A stretch of 64,000 bases of DNA from CAZVPF01 sp964628195. Its GTDB lineage: Bacteria; Planctomycetota; Phycisphaerae; Sedimentisphaerales; Anaerohalosphaeraceae. The position numbers and the translations under genes are program-made. Where the stretch lies: NCBI GenBank assembly GCA_964628195.1, contig CAZVPF010000014.1:1-64000 (forward strand), given 5' to 3'. How positions within the stretch are numbered: position 1 is the stretch's first letter; each line of letters begins with the position of its first letter. Below are positions 22,386-32,034 of this stretch, one piece after another. The notes beneath the pieces are model-generated. The model did no database searches, was not told the DNA's origin, and saw nothing but the letters and a program-made list of their open reading frames with translations.

Positions 22386-24221
22386 CTATGCTGTCTTATG
22401 GTCCAAAAAGCCCTCGAGTTTCCTGCTGCGAACCGGGTGCTGGAGTTTGCGTATCGCCTTTGCTTCGACCTGCCTTACACGCTCGCGGGTTACTTTGAAT
22501 ATCCTGCCGACCTCTTCAAGCGTATATGTATACCCGTCACCGATACCGTAGCGAAGCTTGATTATTTCGCGCTCGCGGTAAGTAAGCGTCTTTAGCACCT
22601 GGTCGATTCGCTCCTTAAGCATCTCCTGGGTTGCCGACTGCACGGGCGACTCAACGCTGTCGTCCTCGATAAAGTCGCCGAAGTAACTGTCCTCGCTCTC
22701 GCCGATAGGCCTGTCAAGGCTGAACGGGTGCTTGGATATCTTAAGAACGCGCCTTGCCTCGGAAACGGTCATCTCGCCTGCGGTTGCGATCTCCTCGATA
22801 GTGGGCTCCCTGCCGAGCTCCTGTGAAAGGTTCTTGCTCAGTGTCCGCAGCCTGCTCATCGTCTCTATCATGTGAACCGGGATACGTATAGTCCTCGCAT
22901 GGTCGGCGATTGCCCTGGTAATGGCCTGCCTTATCCACCACGTTGCGTATGTGCTGAACTTATATCCCCTGCGGTACTCGTACTTATCCACCGCCCGCAT
23001 AAGACCCGTATTGCCCTCCTGGATGATATCAAGGAAGCTGAGTCCCCTGTTGCGGTACTTTTTGGCGATGGAAACCACCAGCCTGAGGTTTCCGCCGGAC
23101 AGCTTTCTTTTCGCGTCCTCATATTGCGCGTAAACGGCCTCGATCGAACGCAGCCGTTTTTCAAGCTGCTTGGGGCTTTCGAGTATAAGTCCCTGCAGGC
23201 CGTCTATTTCCTGCTTCATTGCCTCGATATCTTCTTCGGCGTAATCACGGGTAGGGCCGCCGTCGATGATCGCCTGCACCTGCCGCATTTTCAGTTTAAT
23301 GCCCTGCAGCTTCTTCATCATCGGCTGAATCCTGCTTGTACGCAGGCTGAGCTCCTCAAGCAGCGTCGCGATCTTTCGCCTGTTGCGGTGAAGCTGTTTA
23401 AGCTGCTGCTTCGACTCTTCCACGTTGCCGATGCTCTGTATCTCGATAAACAGTTTCGCGTTGCGTTCGAGCAGCATATTGATCGTCGTCAGGTTATGCG
23501 GAAGTCTCTTTTTCACCACCGACCTGACAAGATTTTCGCTGGTGCTCATTTTCATCGTCCTGTCAAAAGGCAGCGTGCCCTCGTGAACCTGCTGAAGTAT
23601 CTCAACTGCCATCTTGGCACAGTAGTCGTTCTCAAGCACCTTTCGCCTGAAAGCGAGCCTCGTAAGCTCTATCTTTCTTGCAAGACTGATCTCCTCGTCA
23701 CGCGAAAGAAGATCGATCTCACCCATCTGAGTCAAATACATCCTCACCGGGTCGTCGATACGACGGCCCTCGGCCTCGATCTCTTTTTCAGAGAGAAACT
23801 CTTCCTCTTCGTCTTCGTCGCCCTCGACGTCCTCTTCCTCAAAGTCGGTCTCGTCCTCGGACTGCTGCTTGGCCTTTTTCTTTTTCAGGTCAGCCTCATC
23901 GATAAGCTGTACGCCCATCTCATCGAGCGTCATAAGCAGGCTGTCAAGCCTGTTGGGGCTTATCGCATCGTCCGGCAGCTGCTCGTTCATTTCCTCGTAT
24001 GTAAGATAGCCCTGCTTTTTTCCGTGCTCAATAAGAGATTTGATAATATCCTCAGATGCGCTTCCGGCCCTGATCTCTTTTGCCTTTCTAGCGATCTGCT
24101 GCTCGTCGATATCCTCTTCCTTTTGCTTTTCCTTGTCAACCGCAGCCTGGGCATCGTCAAGAATCTTCTCAATCTTTTCGTCTTGCTTCTTTGGCTTGTT
24201 TTTCTTCTTTTTAGTCGGCAT
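22386..24221 (-). CDS. rpoD: Primary sigma factor (RpoD, sigma-70)
   Basis: Housekeeping sigma factor, 611 residues. A lysine-rich N-terminus (MPTKKKKNKPKK) and region 1.1 lead to an acidic run (EEEDVEGDEDEEEEF, about 124-138). Region 1.2 is DDPVRMYLTQMG, then a non-conserved insert, region 2 (GNLRLVVSIAKKYRNRGL, YATWWIRQAITRAI), region 3 and region 4 (YREREIIKLRYGIG, LEEVGRIFKVTRERVRQVE). The -35/-10 hexamers seen across the window fit its expected specificity. It lies 30 bp downstream of dnaG, the classic macromolecular-synthesis arrangement without rpsU. Confidence 0.97.
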   Translation of the reverse strand: MPTKKKKNKPKKQDEKIEKILDDAQAAVDKEKQKEEDIDEQQIARKAKEIRAGSASEDIIKSLIEHGKKQGYLTYEEMNEQLPDDAISPNRLDSLLMTLDEMGVQLIDEADLKKKKAKQQSEDETDFEEEDVEGDEDEEEEFLSEKEIEAEGRRIDDPVRMYLTQMGEIDLLSRDEEISLARKIELTRLAFRRKVLENDYCAKMAVEILQQVHEGTLPFDRTMKMSTSENLVRSVVKKRLPHNLTTINMLLERNAKLFIEIQSIGNVEESKQQLKQLHRNRRKIATLLEELSLRTSRIQPMMKKLQGIKLKMRQVQAIIDGGPTRDYAEEDIEAMKQEIDGLQGLILESPKQLEKRLRSIEAVYAQYEDAKRKLSGGNLRLVVSIAKKYRNRGLSFLDIIQEGNTGLMRAVDKYEYRRGYKFSTYATWWIRQAITRAIADHARTIRIPVHMIETMSRLRTLSKNLSQELGREPTIEEIATAGEMTVSEARRVLKISKHPFSLDRPIGESEDSYFGDFIEDDSVESPVQSATQEMLKERIDQVLKTLTYREREIIKLRYGIGDGYTYTLEEVGRIFKVTRERVRQVEAKAIRKLQHPVRSRKLEGFLDHKTA

Positions 24222-24251
24222 CTGTTTCCTTAGCTAAATACGAAACCCGCA

Positions 24252-26066
24252 TTAAATCCTCAGGCCCGGGTTTCTCTTGTTCGGTGAACGTAAAGATGAC
24301 ATTAGATGGTATAAGTATTCGTCTTTATCCGCGTTTTTGTTCATTTTTTCATTATTTTTCCGTTGCAGGGTGCTGTTTTGAAGCACTTCGATGCTGTCGG
24401 CAAGGCGTTTTTCATTATCGCCCTTGCTGATTTCAGTGTCGGCGGCACCTGTCAGCCATGAAGAGGCCTCCGTGCTTTCTATATTGGCAAGCAATGCGCT
24501 GAGATTTACACTTTCCTCTTTTTCAAGCATCTCGAACAATGCTTTTGCGATCTCGGCGAAATAAGGCACGGTAAAATCTTCAGCGTCCAGTTTGTCCCTG
24601 TAACCGGAATATAGCGAAGGCTCGGCAATAAGGGCCTCGAGTATTTCAGACTGCGCCTTGCCCTCAAGGTCCAGGCCCCTTTCAAGGCTGACAACCCGCT
24701 GGTCGGTTACGTTATAAACCCTCGCCGCGGACGGTCCGCTTGAGAGCCTTTTCAGATGGCTTTGAAGTTTCGACACCTCCATACCGATAATGCCCGCAAG
24801 TTTGTTTACCAGTATCCCGGCTTCTATCGCGTCAAGGTTCTCGCTCCGCAAAGCCTTTGCAACAACTTCAAGATACTCCCGCACCGCACGGTTCTTGTCG
24901 GTAACGGTGTCGCTGCTGTCGAACTGCCGGGCCATGGTGTCCCATTTGAACTTCATCACATCGACAGCCTTGTTAATAACGTCCGTCAATGCGTCCGGCC
25001 CTGCTTCGAGCAGATAATCGCACGGGTCCTTGCCCTGCGGCACAAAAGCCAGCCGTATATCTATCCTTTCCTCAAGGCACACGTCAAGGGCCCGGTTTGC
25101 AGCCGATACACCCGCCTCATCGCTGTCAAATACCAGCACGATCGATTTTGCGTACCGCCTCAGAAGCCTTGCATGACCGGGTGTAAAGCTCGTGCCCAGC
25201 GTCGCCGCGACGTTGCTGACAGCGAACTGATGGGCCATTATAACGTCCGTATACCCCTCCATAACCACCGCAGTACCTGTCGTGCCGATGGAGTGCCTGG
25301 CCCTGTCGAGCCCGTACAAGCAGTTGCTCTTGTCGAAAAGCGGTGTAGCGGGAGAGTTCATATACTTCGCAGGGTCGTCCCCCAGCGTCCTGCCGCCAAA
25401 ACCGATAACACGTGAAGTCGAATCCATTATCGGGAACATAACCCGGTTACGAAACTTGTCGTACCCGCCTGCGTCATTTTCCTTCTTGACTATCAGCCCC
25501 GCCTGGACAAGCAGGCTTTCCGGTATGTTGGCCACTCGGGCCTTGTTCATGAGTTCCGACCAGCCGGGGCAGGCAAAACCAATGCCCCAAACCTTGATCG
25601 TATTGTCATTGAACCCCCGGGACGCAAGATACTCCCTCGCCTCCCTGCCGATCAGGCTGTCCTCAAGATTCGCGCGAAAATATCTCGCCGCCCACTTATT
25701 GACCCTTGCGATATCGCCCGGGTCGGCCTGGCCGGGCTGCTTTTGCTTTTTTCCGGCTGGCTTGTACTCAATACCCGCCCTTTCGGCAAGCCTCTGCAGC
25801 GACTGCCCGAAACTAAGGCCCTCTTTCATCTGGACGAACTTGATCACATCCCCGCCCGCACCACACGCGAAACACTTGAAAATCTGCTTCTGCGGGCTTA
25901 CATACATGCTCGGACGGTGATCCTGGTGAAACGGACACAGACCAACAAACTCCTTGCCCTTCTTGTCAAGGCGCAGATATTCCGATACAAGGTCCACAAT
26001 ATCCGTAGCCTGCTGGATACGGGTAATTATTGTATTGTCAAAGCTTCCCGTCAATCTTTCTCTCAC
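24252..26066 (-). CDS. dnaG: DNA primase
   Basis: Makes RNA primers for replication; 604 residues. The N-terminal zinc ribbon is CPFHQDHRPSMYVS...FKCFACGAGGD (CHC2 type). The catalytic TOPRIM core includes VVMEGYTDVIMAHQ and LVFDSDEAG. The C-terminal helicase-binding part is shorter and less conserved. It is transcribed just ahead of rpoD (30-bp gap), so replication and transcription initiation proteins share an operon as in E. coli. Confidence 0.97.
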   Translation of the reverse strand: MRERLTGSFDNTIITRIQQATDIVDLVSEYLRLDKKGKEFVGLCPFHQDHRPSMYVSPQKQIFKCFACGAGGDVIKFVQMKEGLSFGQSLQRLAERAGIEYKPAGKKQKQPGQADPGDIARVNKWAARYFRANLEDSLIGREAREYLASRGFNDNTIKVWGIGFACPGWSELMNKARVANIPESLLVQAGLIVKKENDAGGYDKFRNRVMFPIMDSTSRVIGFGGRTLGDDPAKYMNSPATPLFDKSNCLYGLDRARHSIGTTGTAVVMEGYTDVIMAHQFAVSNVAATLGTSFTPGHARLLRRYAKSIVLVFDSDEAGVSAANRALDVCLEERIDIRLAFVPQGKDPCDYLLEAGPDALTDVINKAVDVMKFKWDTMARQFDSSDTVTDKNRAVREYLEVVAKALRSENLDAIEAGILVNKLAGIIGMEVSKLQSHLKRLSSGPSAARVYNVTDQRVVSLERGLDLEGKAQSEILEALIAEPSLYSGYRDKLDAEDFTVPYFAEIAKALFEMLEKEESVNLSALLANIESTEASSWLTGAADTEISKGDNEKRLADSIEVLQNSTLQRKNNEKMNKNADKDEYLYHLMSSLRSPNKRNPGLRI

Positions 26067-26280
26067 GATTTGTAATTAAACGCCGTCCGGCAAAAACATC
26101 CTGTAAATAACCCGCCATTAATATTGTTAGCTGGGGAACCAGGCGAAAAAACAAAGCAACACAGTAAGTATATGTCACAAAAGAGTCAAAGTCAAGACAA
26201 CCCAACCCAAAACCCCATTTCTGGGCCGGAAATAAACTAAAATTATGAAGTAGACACTTTGTTTAATGGGAAACAGGCTG

Positions 26281-26967
26281 TTACTCAAATAGCGACCTGA
26301 TATGGTCTATATCAAGGGAGTTATAACTTTCAACCACCATCTCGCTGAGAGGCTGGAGCTTTTCTTTTGTATAAGTAGTGGTTACGCCCAGTTTTTTCAT
26401 GCCCGCTGCTTTTGCCGCTTCAAGGCCCCACATGGAATCCTCGACAACCAGGCACTCAGCCGGGGTTATCCCCTCGCCATCCATCGATTCATTAAGCTTT
26501 TTTAGGGCCATAAGGTATCCTTCCGGATCCGGCTTGCCTTTTTCCACATCGTCGGCGGTTATAATTACGCTAAAGCTGTTCTCGATGCCGGAACCGGCAA
26601 GCATCTGGTCTATATCCCGCCTGGTCGCCCCGGAGCAGATAGCAAGAGCAAGCCCCGCATCTTCGAGCCGGCGTACAAGATCAACAACCCCCTCGATAAT
26701 AATGCTCTCGGTCGCGGCAAGAGACTCGAACTTCGCAGTCTTGATATTGAAGATATCCTGCACCTGCGATTCGTTCCAGTTTCTGCCGAAATCTCTTGAA
26801 ACGGCATAGATATTATCAAAATCCGAATAGCCCAGGTACTTCTCGTAATGAATTTCTTTGGGCATATCAAGGTCATAACTGGCGAAAGCATGCGCCAGTG
26901 CCTTGTAATGCAGTATCTCGGAATCGGCAATGACCCCGTCAAAATCAAAAATAACCGCCTTTAACAT
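26281..26967 (-). CDS. HAD-family hydrolase, beta-phosphoglucomutase-like
   Basis: Predicted sugar-phosphate phosphatase or mutase, 228 residues from the ATG at 26967. Motif I is DFDGVIADSE (Asp nucleophile plus Asp acid/base), followed by a helical cap (LGYSDFDNIYAVSRDFGRNW), motif II ICSGATRRDI, motif III KGKPDPEGYL and motif IV VVEDSMWGLEAAKAAGM. The pattern fits subfamily IA, between phosphoglycolate phosphatase and beta-phosphoglucomutase. It is the last gene after the acyl-CoA dehydrogenase (18-bp gap) and is probably in that operon, though its reaction gives no obvious link. Confidence 0.88.
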   Translation of the reverse strand: MLKAVIFDFDGVIADSEILHYKALAHAFASYDLDMPKEIHYEKYLGYSDFDNIYAVSRDFGRNWNESQVQDIFNIKTAKFESLAATESIIIEGVVDLVRRLEDAGLALAICSGATRRDIDQMLAGSGIENSFSVIITADDVEKGKPDPEGYLMALKKLNESMDGEGITPAECLVVEDSMWGLEAAKAAGMKKLGVTTTYTKEKLQPLSEMVVESYNSLDIDHIRSLFE

Positions 26968-26985
26968 CACTCTTCCCTACCCTTA

Positions 26986-28791
26986 TCACCCAATTTCCGG
27001 AACGGGCCCAGCCAGCATTTCATAATTTTCGAAAGTCGACTTGTCCCCTGCCGTTATATTTTTTACAAGGGCATCTATCTTCGGCATCGCTCTTGTGACA
27101 AACCGCCTTGCAATAACCGATTTGCGTTTCTTCATATCGACCATACGTGCCTCGCCATTTCCCGAACCGCGGGAAACCAGCGTCGAAATCTCAACCTTCG
27201 TCGAAGCCTGCCCGCAGAAAAGGTAGCCGATGATAATGTCCATCGCCACGTCCACAATATCCCTGCCGAACAGGTCCATGTAATCCACGCCGGCTTTTTT
27301 AACAAAAGCGACAGCCTCTTTCAGTTTTTCAGTAGCGCCGGCCAGCATCCCGCAAAGGTCCTGTACATGGGAATCATACTGCTTTGCGGCAAGTTCATCG
27401 ATATACTTCTCAGCCGTCCCGCCGCAAACGCCTCGGACCGCGGCGACGACCTGAAGCTGAGTCGTCCCTTCATATATCGTTGTGATCCGCGCATCCCGCG
27501 CGTGCCTTTCACTGGCGTAGTCCCGCATATACCCGCTGCCGCCGAGTACCTGTATCGCGTCATAAGCGACCGTATTGCACATCTCCGAGCAGTAATACTT
27601 GCTCATCGGAGTGAGCATCCCGGCAAGACGTTTATACTTTTTCGCCTGTCCCTTCAACTCTTTTGCCTTGGCCTTATCTTCCGGCAGGTTTTCACACAGC
27701 TTGTCATATCCCATAAGGAAATCGACAACCCTGCTGGTCTCATACAAGAGCGCCCTGCCGGCCTCTATCTGCATTTTCATTTCAATTACCATATCCCGCA
27801 CAGCCGGAAGTTTTTCGATAGCCCCGCCGAACTGCTTCCTGCTAGCCGCGTAGTCCCGCGCTATCCGGTATGCGGCCTCGGCAATACCAAGCGACTGGCC
27901 GGCAATACCGATCCTGGCCCCGTTCATAAGGCTCATAACATATGTCACCAAACCGCGCTGTCTTTCGCCGATTATCTCACAGGGAGTGTTATCGAAAAAT
28001 ATCTCGCAAGTCGGCGAACCGTGAATGCCCAGCTTGTCCTCGAGCCTGCGTATATGAACCGTCGGCCCGCTGTCGCAAACGAAAAGACTGAGCCCAAGCC
28101 CGCCTGTCCGGTCCTGCTCGCTCCTTGCCAGTACAAGAAGCACCTCGCCGCAGCCGTTAGTTATAAATCGTTTAACACCGTTAAGATACCAATTGCCGTC
28201 GTTGTCCTGGTAGGCCCGCAGTTTGACCGCCTGCAGATCGGAACCCGCGTCGGGCTCTGTCAATACCATCGCGCCGGTCACCTTGCCCTGGGAAAACTTG
28301 TGCAGGTACTTTTGCTTGATCTGTTCAGAAGCGAAAAAGTTTATCGTCTCTGCAATTCCCTGCAAGCCGAATATATTCATAATCGAAGCGTCTGCGCGGG
28401 AAACGATTTCAATAGCCGCAGAATAAACAAGGTTCGGAAAATTCAAACCGCCGAAACGATACGGCAGCGTAAAGCCCATCACATCCGCCTTGGCCAGCTT
28501 TTCAAGCGACTCGGCGATGCCCGGAGCATAACTGACCGAACCGTCCTCGTGCAGCGTGTTACCGTCCTTGTCAACGTCTTCACCGCGCGGCGCTATAAAG
28601 TCCGCGCTGAGCCCGCCAACCGAATCCAGCACCAGCTTATAATTTTCCACAGCTTCAGCGGCATCGGCAGGGGCAGTGTCAAATTCCTCTGTAAACCTGA
28701 AACCCTCTTCGGTAAACTCGGCAATGTTACCCAGCTCGACATGATCGAGGAGGAACTTTATATCGTCATTATCCTGATAGAAATTACCCAT
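26986..28791 (-). CDS. Acyl-CoA dehydrogenase family flavoprotein
   Basis: FAD enzyme of 601 residues, in the long (about 600) class with a C-terminal extension rather than the 380-residue short-chain class. Recognisable parts are GFTLPYRFGGLNFPNLVYSA, GAMVLTEPDAGSDLQAVKL, the helical domain MNGARIGIAGQSLGIAEAAY and CNTVAYDAIQVLGGSGYMRDY, followed by TTIYEGTTQLQ, where E is the usual catalytic-base region. It passes electrons to, or takes them from, ETF. It starts 25 bp after etfA. The substrate (acyl- or enoyl-CoA) is unknown; oxidation or reduction are both possible in an anaerobe. Confidence 0.92.
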   Translation of the reverse strand: MGNFYQDNDDIKFLLDHVELGNIAEFTEEGFRFTEEFDTAPADAAEAVENYKLVLDSVGGLSADFIAPRGEDVDKDGNTLHEDGSVSYAPGIAESLEKLAKADVMGFTLPYRFGGLNFPNLVYSAAIEIVSRADASIMNIFGLQGIAETINFFASEQIKQKYLHKFSQGKVTGAMVLTEPDAGSDLQAVKLRAYQDNDGNWYLNGVKRFITNGCGEVLLVLARSEQDRTGGLGLSLFVCDSGPTVHIRRLEDKLGIHGSPTCEIFFDNTPCEIIGERQRGLVTYVMSLMNGARIGIAGQSLGIAEAAYRIARDYAASRKQFGGAIEKLPAVRDMVIEMKMQIEAGRALLYETSRVVDFLMGYDKLCENLPEDKAKAKELKGQAKKYKRLAGMLTPMSKYYCSEMCNTVAYDAIQVLGGSGYMRDYASERHARDARITTIYEGTTQLQVVAAVRGVCGGTAEKYIDELAAKQYDSHVQDLCGMLAGATEKLKEAVAFVKKAGVDYMDLFGRDIVDVAMDIIIGYLFCGQASTKVEISTLVSRGSGNGEARMVDMKKRKSVIARRFVTRAMPKIDALVKNITAGDKSTFENYEMLAGPVPEIG

Positions 28792-28816
28792 ATCACGATT
28801 CCATTCAAATTAACTG

Positions 28817-29845
28817 TTAAACTTTTTCCTTTATTGACCTGATCATCATCGGGATTACATCGTTCAGGTCGCCGACGATCTTATAATGAGCGATATCGAA
28901 TATCGGGGCCTCAGGGTCCTTGTTTATCGCGATGATCTTCCTGCTGTCGCTCATGCCCGCCTGGTGCTGTATGGCCCCGCTGATACCTGCGGCGATATAA
29001 AGGCTGGGCCGAACCGTCGTGCCAGTCTGGCCTATCTGGTGGTCCCTGTCGATAAACCCGAGGTCCACCGCTGCCCTTGTAGCGCCGGGCGCGGCGCCAA
29101 GGCAATTCGCCAAATCCCAGATCAGCCGGAAATTGTCCTTGCTGCCCACTCCTGCACCGCCGGCGACTATCACGCGTGAAGCCTTAAGGTTTACCTTCTT
29201 CTCCTGGAAATGCTCACGAAGTATCTCTATCGCAATGTCCTCGGCGGAAACATGCACTTCATGCTCGACAACCTCGGCCTTTCTGCTGACGTCCGGCTCG
29301 GGCATGGGCATAACGCCCTCGCGAACCGTCGCCATCTGGGGCCAGCGATCGTAGTTAATGATCCACGCTATAATATTGCCCCCAAAAGCAGGACGTATCT
29401 GGAAAAGCAAATTCTCGTGAACCGTCTTGTTTTTCTTATCCTCATGGTCACCTATCTGAAGATCCGTGCAGTCAGCGGTAAGCCCGGCTTTAACACTGCT
29501 GGCGATATGAGGCGCAAGGTCCCTGCCGCATGCCGTTGCACCGTAAAGGACGATCTGAGGCTTATATTTTTCAATTAAATCACAAATAACTTTTGAATAC
29601 GTGCTCGTCTGGTAATGACCAAGCAGGGGATGCTTTGCAACATACACCTTGTCCGCGCCGTAATGTGCGAGCTTTTCTATGTGGTCGTCAACTTTATCGC
29701 CCAGCAGCACCGCGCTTAACTTGACACCGAGTTTGTCGGCAAGCTCTCTGCCTTTGCTCATAAGCTCAAGCGGAGTATCAGCCAGCTTGCCGTTGTTGTG
29801 CTCGGCAAAGACCCAAACTTCACCTTTTCTGTTTACTTCGATCAT
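28817..29845 (-). CDS. etfA: Electron transfer flavoprotein alpha subunit
   Basis: FAD-binding subunit of 342 residues. The N-terminal half holds the ETF domain I with HYGADKVYVAKHPLL. The C-terminal FAD-binding domain shows IVAGGAGVGSKDNF, GATRAAVDLGFI, GQTGTTVRPSLYIAAGISGAIQH and INKDPEAPIFDIAHYKIVGDL. It pairs with EtfB encoded 32 bp upstream and feeds the adjacent acyl-CoA dehydrogenase. Whether this ETF bifurcates cannot be judged from what I can see. Confidence 0.95.
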   Translation of the reverse strand: MIEVNRKGEVWVFAEHNNGKLADTPLELMSKGRELADKLGVKLSAVLLGDKVDDHIEKLAHYGADKVYVAKHPLLGHYQTSTYSKVICDLIEKYKPQIVLYGATACGRDLAPHIASSVKAGLTADCTDLQIGDHEDKKNKTVHENLLFQIRPAFGGNIIAWIINYDRWPQMATVREGVMPMPEPDVSRKAEVVEHEVHVSAEDIAIEILREHFQEKKVNLKASRVIVAGGAGVGSKDNFRLIWDLANCLGAAPGATRAAVDLGFIDRDHQIGQTGTTVRPSLYIAAGISGAIQHQAGMSDSRKIIAINKDPEAPIFDIAHYKIVGDLNDVIPMMIRSIKEKV

Positions 29846-29877
29846 ATAAATCCCTTATTCTTCCTGTCAACAGCCCG

Positions 29878-30789
29878 TCAGGCTATCGTGTTATCCTGTA
29901 TCAGTTCGTGTACCATATCCGTGATCGCCGCTGCTTCGGGGGCGACCTCTTTCGACTCCTTGGCCTCAAGAACCACGCTCTGTATCCTGTGCACCTTTGT
30001 AGGCGAGCCGTCCCTGCCGCACCATTTAAGGTCGGCCTGGACATAATCAAGGTCCCACTGTTCAATAAGCAGACCCTTTTCTTTAAGTTCCGCGCATTGC
30101 TGGTCGGCTTTTTTGTTAAGCGTTTCGGCATCTTCGCCGGTGTTTTCCTGCTTGAGCCCGGCAAGAATTTCCGCCTTTGTCCGTGCCTTTTTATATTTCA
30201 TAAGCTTTTTCGCAGCAGGCACCCTCGGCTCGTTAGCCTCTTCTATAACGGTAATAAGCATGGGCAGCTTGCCCTTGACTTCCTGCCAGCCGTTGCCCAC
30301 ATTACGCCTGACGGTAAGCGCACCGTCGTCAAGTGTAATAAGCTTTTCAAGGTATGTTATCTGAGGTATGCCCAGCTTCTCGGCAAGCTGCGGGCCGACC
30401 TGTGCCGTGTCACCGTCTATCGCCTGCCTGCCGCAAAGAACGATATCATAATCCAGTTTTTTAACCGCACAGCTCAGGATGTAGCTCGTCGCAAGCGTAT
30501 CGCTTGCCGCGCATCTGCGGTCGGTGACCAATACCGCCTTGTCCGCACCGCGGTAGAGAGACTGGCGAAGGATTTCACTCGCCGCCGGCAGCCCCATTGT
30601 CATAACCGTAACCGTTCCGCCGAAAGTTTCCTTAATCTGAAGGGCCTGCTCGAGAGCGGCAAGGTCCTCCGGGTTGAAAATGGCAGGAAGAGCGGCCCGG
30701 TTAACCGTACCGTCCTCATTCATAGCCTGTCCGGTTATTCGCTTGGTGTCGGGCACCTGCTTGACCAATACAACACAATTATATGGCAC
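29878..30789 (-). CDS. etfB: Electron transfer flavoprotein beta subunit
   Basis: Partner of EtfA, 303 residues, about 40 longer than mitochondrial-type EtfB because of a C-terminal coiled tail (KKADQQCAELKEKGLLIEQWDL and beyond). Typical segments are VVLVKQVPDTKR, NPEDLAALEQALQI, CGRQAIDGDTAQVGPQLAEKL and VEEANEPRVPAAKKLMKYKKA-type recognition loop. The start is a GTG at 30789 with a perfect GGAGGT five bases upstream. It is the first gene of the etfB-etfA-acd-HAD operon. Confidence 0.95.
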   Translation of the reverse strand: MPYNCVVLVKQVPDTKRITGQAMNEDGTVNRAALPAIFNPEDLAALEQALQIKETFGGTVTVMTMGLPAASEILRQSLYRGADKAVLVTDRRCAASDTLATSYILSCAVKKLDYDIVLCGRQAIDGDTAQVGPQLAEKLGIPQITYLEKLITLDDGALTVRRNVGNGWQEVKGKLPMLITVIEEANEPRVPAAKKLMKYKKARTKAEILAGLKQENTGEDAETLNKKADQQCAELKEKGLLIEQWDLDYVQADLKWCGRDGSPTKVHRIQSVVLEAKESKEVAPEAAAITDMVHELIQDNTIA

Positions 30790-30845
30790 TTGATACCTCC
30801 ATGTATTTATGGATTTAGTTCACCTTACTTCGTCTAAAACGAATA

Positions 30846-30873
30846 AGTTTATTCCATATAGGGGGTAAGTCAA
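30846..30873 (-). promoter_or_regulatory. Promoter of the etf operon
   Basis: On the minus strand TTGACT (30873-30868), 16-bp spacer, TAAACT (30851-30846). It gives a leader of about 50 nt before the etfB GTG start. Confidence 0.55.
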
Positions 30874-30968
30874 CCAAAATCAGGGCTATAATACGGAAAA
30901 AATACAAATACAGGCCTTAAAGGGCATATAAACTCCATTAGTTGGCCCGTCTTTTGTCCTGTAAAATA

Positions 30969-31961
30969 CTAATTTGATATAGGCTCTCCGCCCGAATCCA
31001 CGTTCTGAGGTGTGTAAATTCGCGAACCAAGGGTGATCTTCTTAGGCACCTGCTCGCCGTTAAGTATCTTAAGTGCAGTCTCAATAGCCTCTTTTCCGCC
31101 AGTCGGATACTCGAAAGTCGCGGCAAGGACGCCCTGTTTGACATAAACCTGACCTTCCTGGGGCAGGGCGTCAATACCCACAAAAAGGATATCATCTTCC
31201 CTGCCGGCCGCCTTTGCTGCCAGGTAAGCTCCATGCGCACCTGGGTCATTATGAGCGTAAACAAGATCAATATCGTCAAACCTCGCCAGCGCCGACTCCA
31301 TCTCCTGCCTGGCGTTCGGTTCGAGCCATTTCATGTCGGCCTCGAAAATTACCTCTATATCGGTCCCTTCAATGCCCTTGCGAAAACCATTATGCCTCTT
31401 ATGCCCCGGTATCGAGGTCATAAGCCCTTTTAACTCGACAACTTTTCCCTCGCCGCCAAGCTTTTGGGCGATCCACTTGCCGGCAGCTTCCCCTATTAGC
31501 TCATTATCTGCCCCGATAAAACAGGTGAACTTATCTCCAAGCAGGTCCCTGTCCAAAACTATAACCGGTATGCCCGCTTGATAGGCTTCGGCTACTACGG
31601 GCGTGAGCGGTGCGGCCTCTTTAGGCGAAATAAACAACGCATCAACGCCGGCGCTTATAAACTCCCGCACCTGGTTCTGCTGCTTGAGCGTATCATTCTG
31701 CGCATCCTTAAACACCATCTCTATCCGGGGGTATTCATCGGCGGCATTTTTTATATCTGCGTTCATCTGAACGCGCCACGGCTCGCCGAGGTTGCACTGA
31801 CTCATACCGATAGTCCATTTGTTCTCTGTGCCTCCGCCATTTGCCGCTGCCCGGCCATCGCCGTTTTCGGAAGGCGCATCCTTCGCACAGCCTGCAAATA
31901 AAACCAGCAAAACAGCCATAACAGCCATAACAGCCATTGTTTTTATCGTATTTGACTTCAT
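30969..31961 (-). CDS. Sugar ABC transporter substrate-binding lipoprotein (RbsB-like)
   Basis: Periplasmic binding protein of 330 residues. The signal peptide with lipobox LFAGC (Cys25) anchors it in the membrane. The fold is the type 1 (ribose/galactose) family: WTIGMSQCNLGEPWRVQMNAD, QQNQVREFISAGVDALFISP, GIPVIVLDRDLLGDKFTCFIGADNELIGEAAGKW, DLVYAHNDPGAHGAYLAAKAAG, VLAATFEYPTGGKEA. It is the last gene of the importer set (permease 32035, ATPase 33042). The substrate is a sugar or polyol not resolvable from sequence. Confidence 0.93.
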   Translation of the reverse strand: MKSNTIKTMAVMAVMAVLLVLFAGCAKDAPSENGDGRAAANGGGTENKWTIGMSQCNLGEPWRVQMNADIKNAADEYPRIEMVFKDAQNDTLKQQNQVREFISAGVDALFISPKEAAPLTPVVAEAYQAGIPVIVLDRDLLGDKFTCFIGADNELIGEAAGKWIAQKLGGEGKVVELKGLMTSIPGHKRHNGFRKGIEGTDIEVIFEADMKWLEPNARQEMESALARFDDIDLVYAHNDPGAHGAYLAAKAAGREDDILFVGIDALPQEGQVYVKQGVLAATFEYPTGGKEAIETALKILNGEQVPKKITLGSRIYTPQNVDSGGEPISN

Positions 31962-32034
31962 AAATATAACTCCCGTTTTAACAGAAAATTGTTAACAAAA
32001 TTATAATAGCAATTCCTGCTAATATTACAAGATA

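Noticed and set aside
22872..24233. A 453-codon plus-strand frame over rpoD
   Set aside because: Antisense to rpoD, no ribosome site or family motifs; it results from strong codon bias on the other strand.
27367..28842. A 491-codon plus-strand frame over the acyl-CoA dehydrogenase
   Set aside because: Shadow of a gene with clear family motifs; composition is not protein-like.
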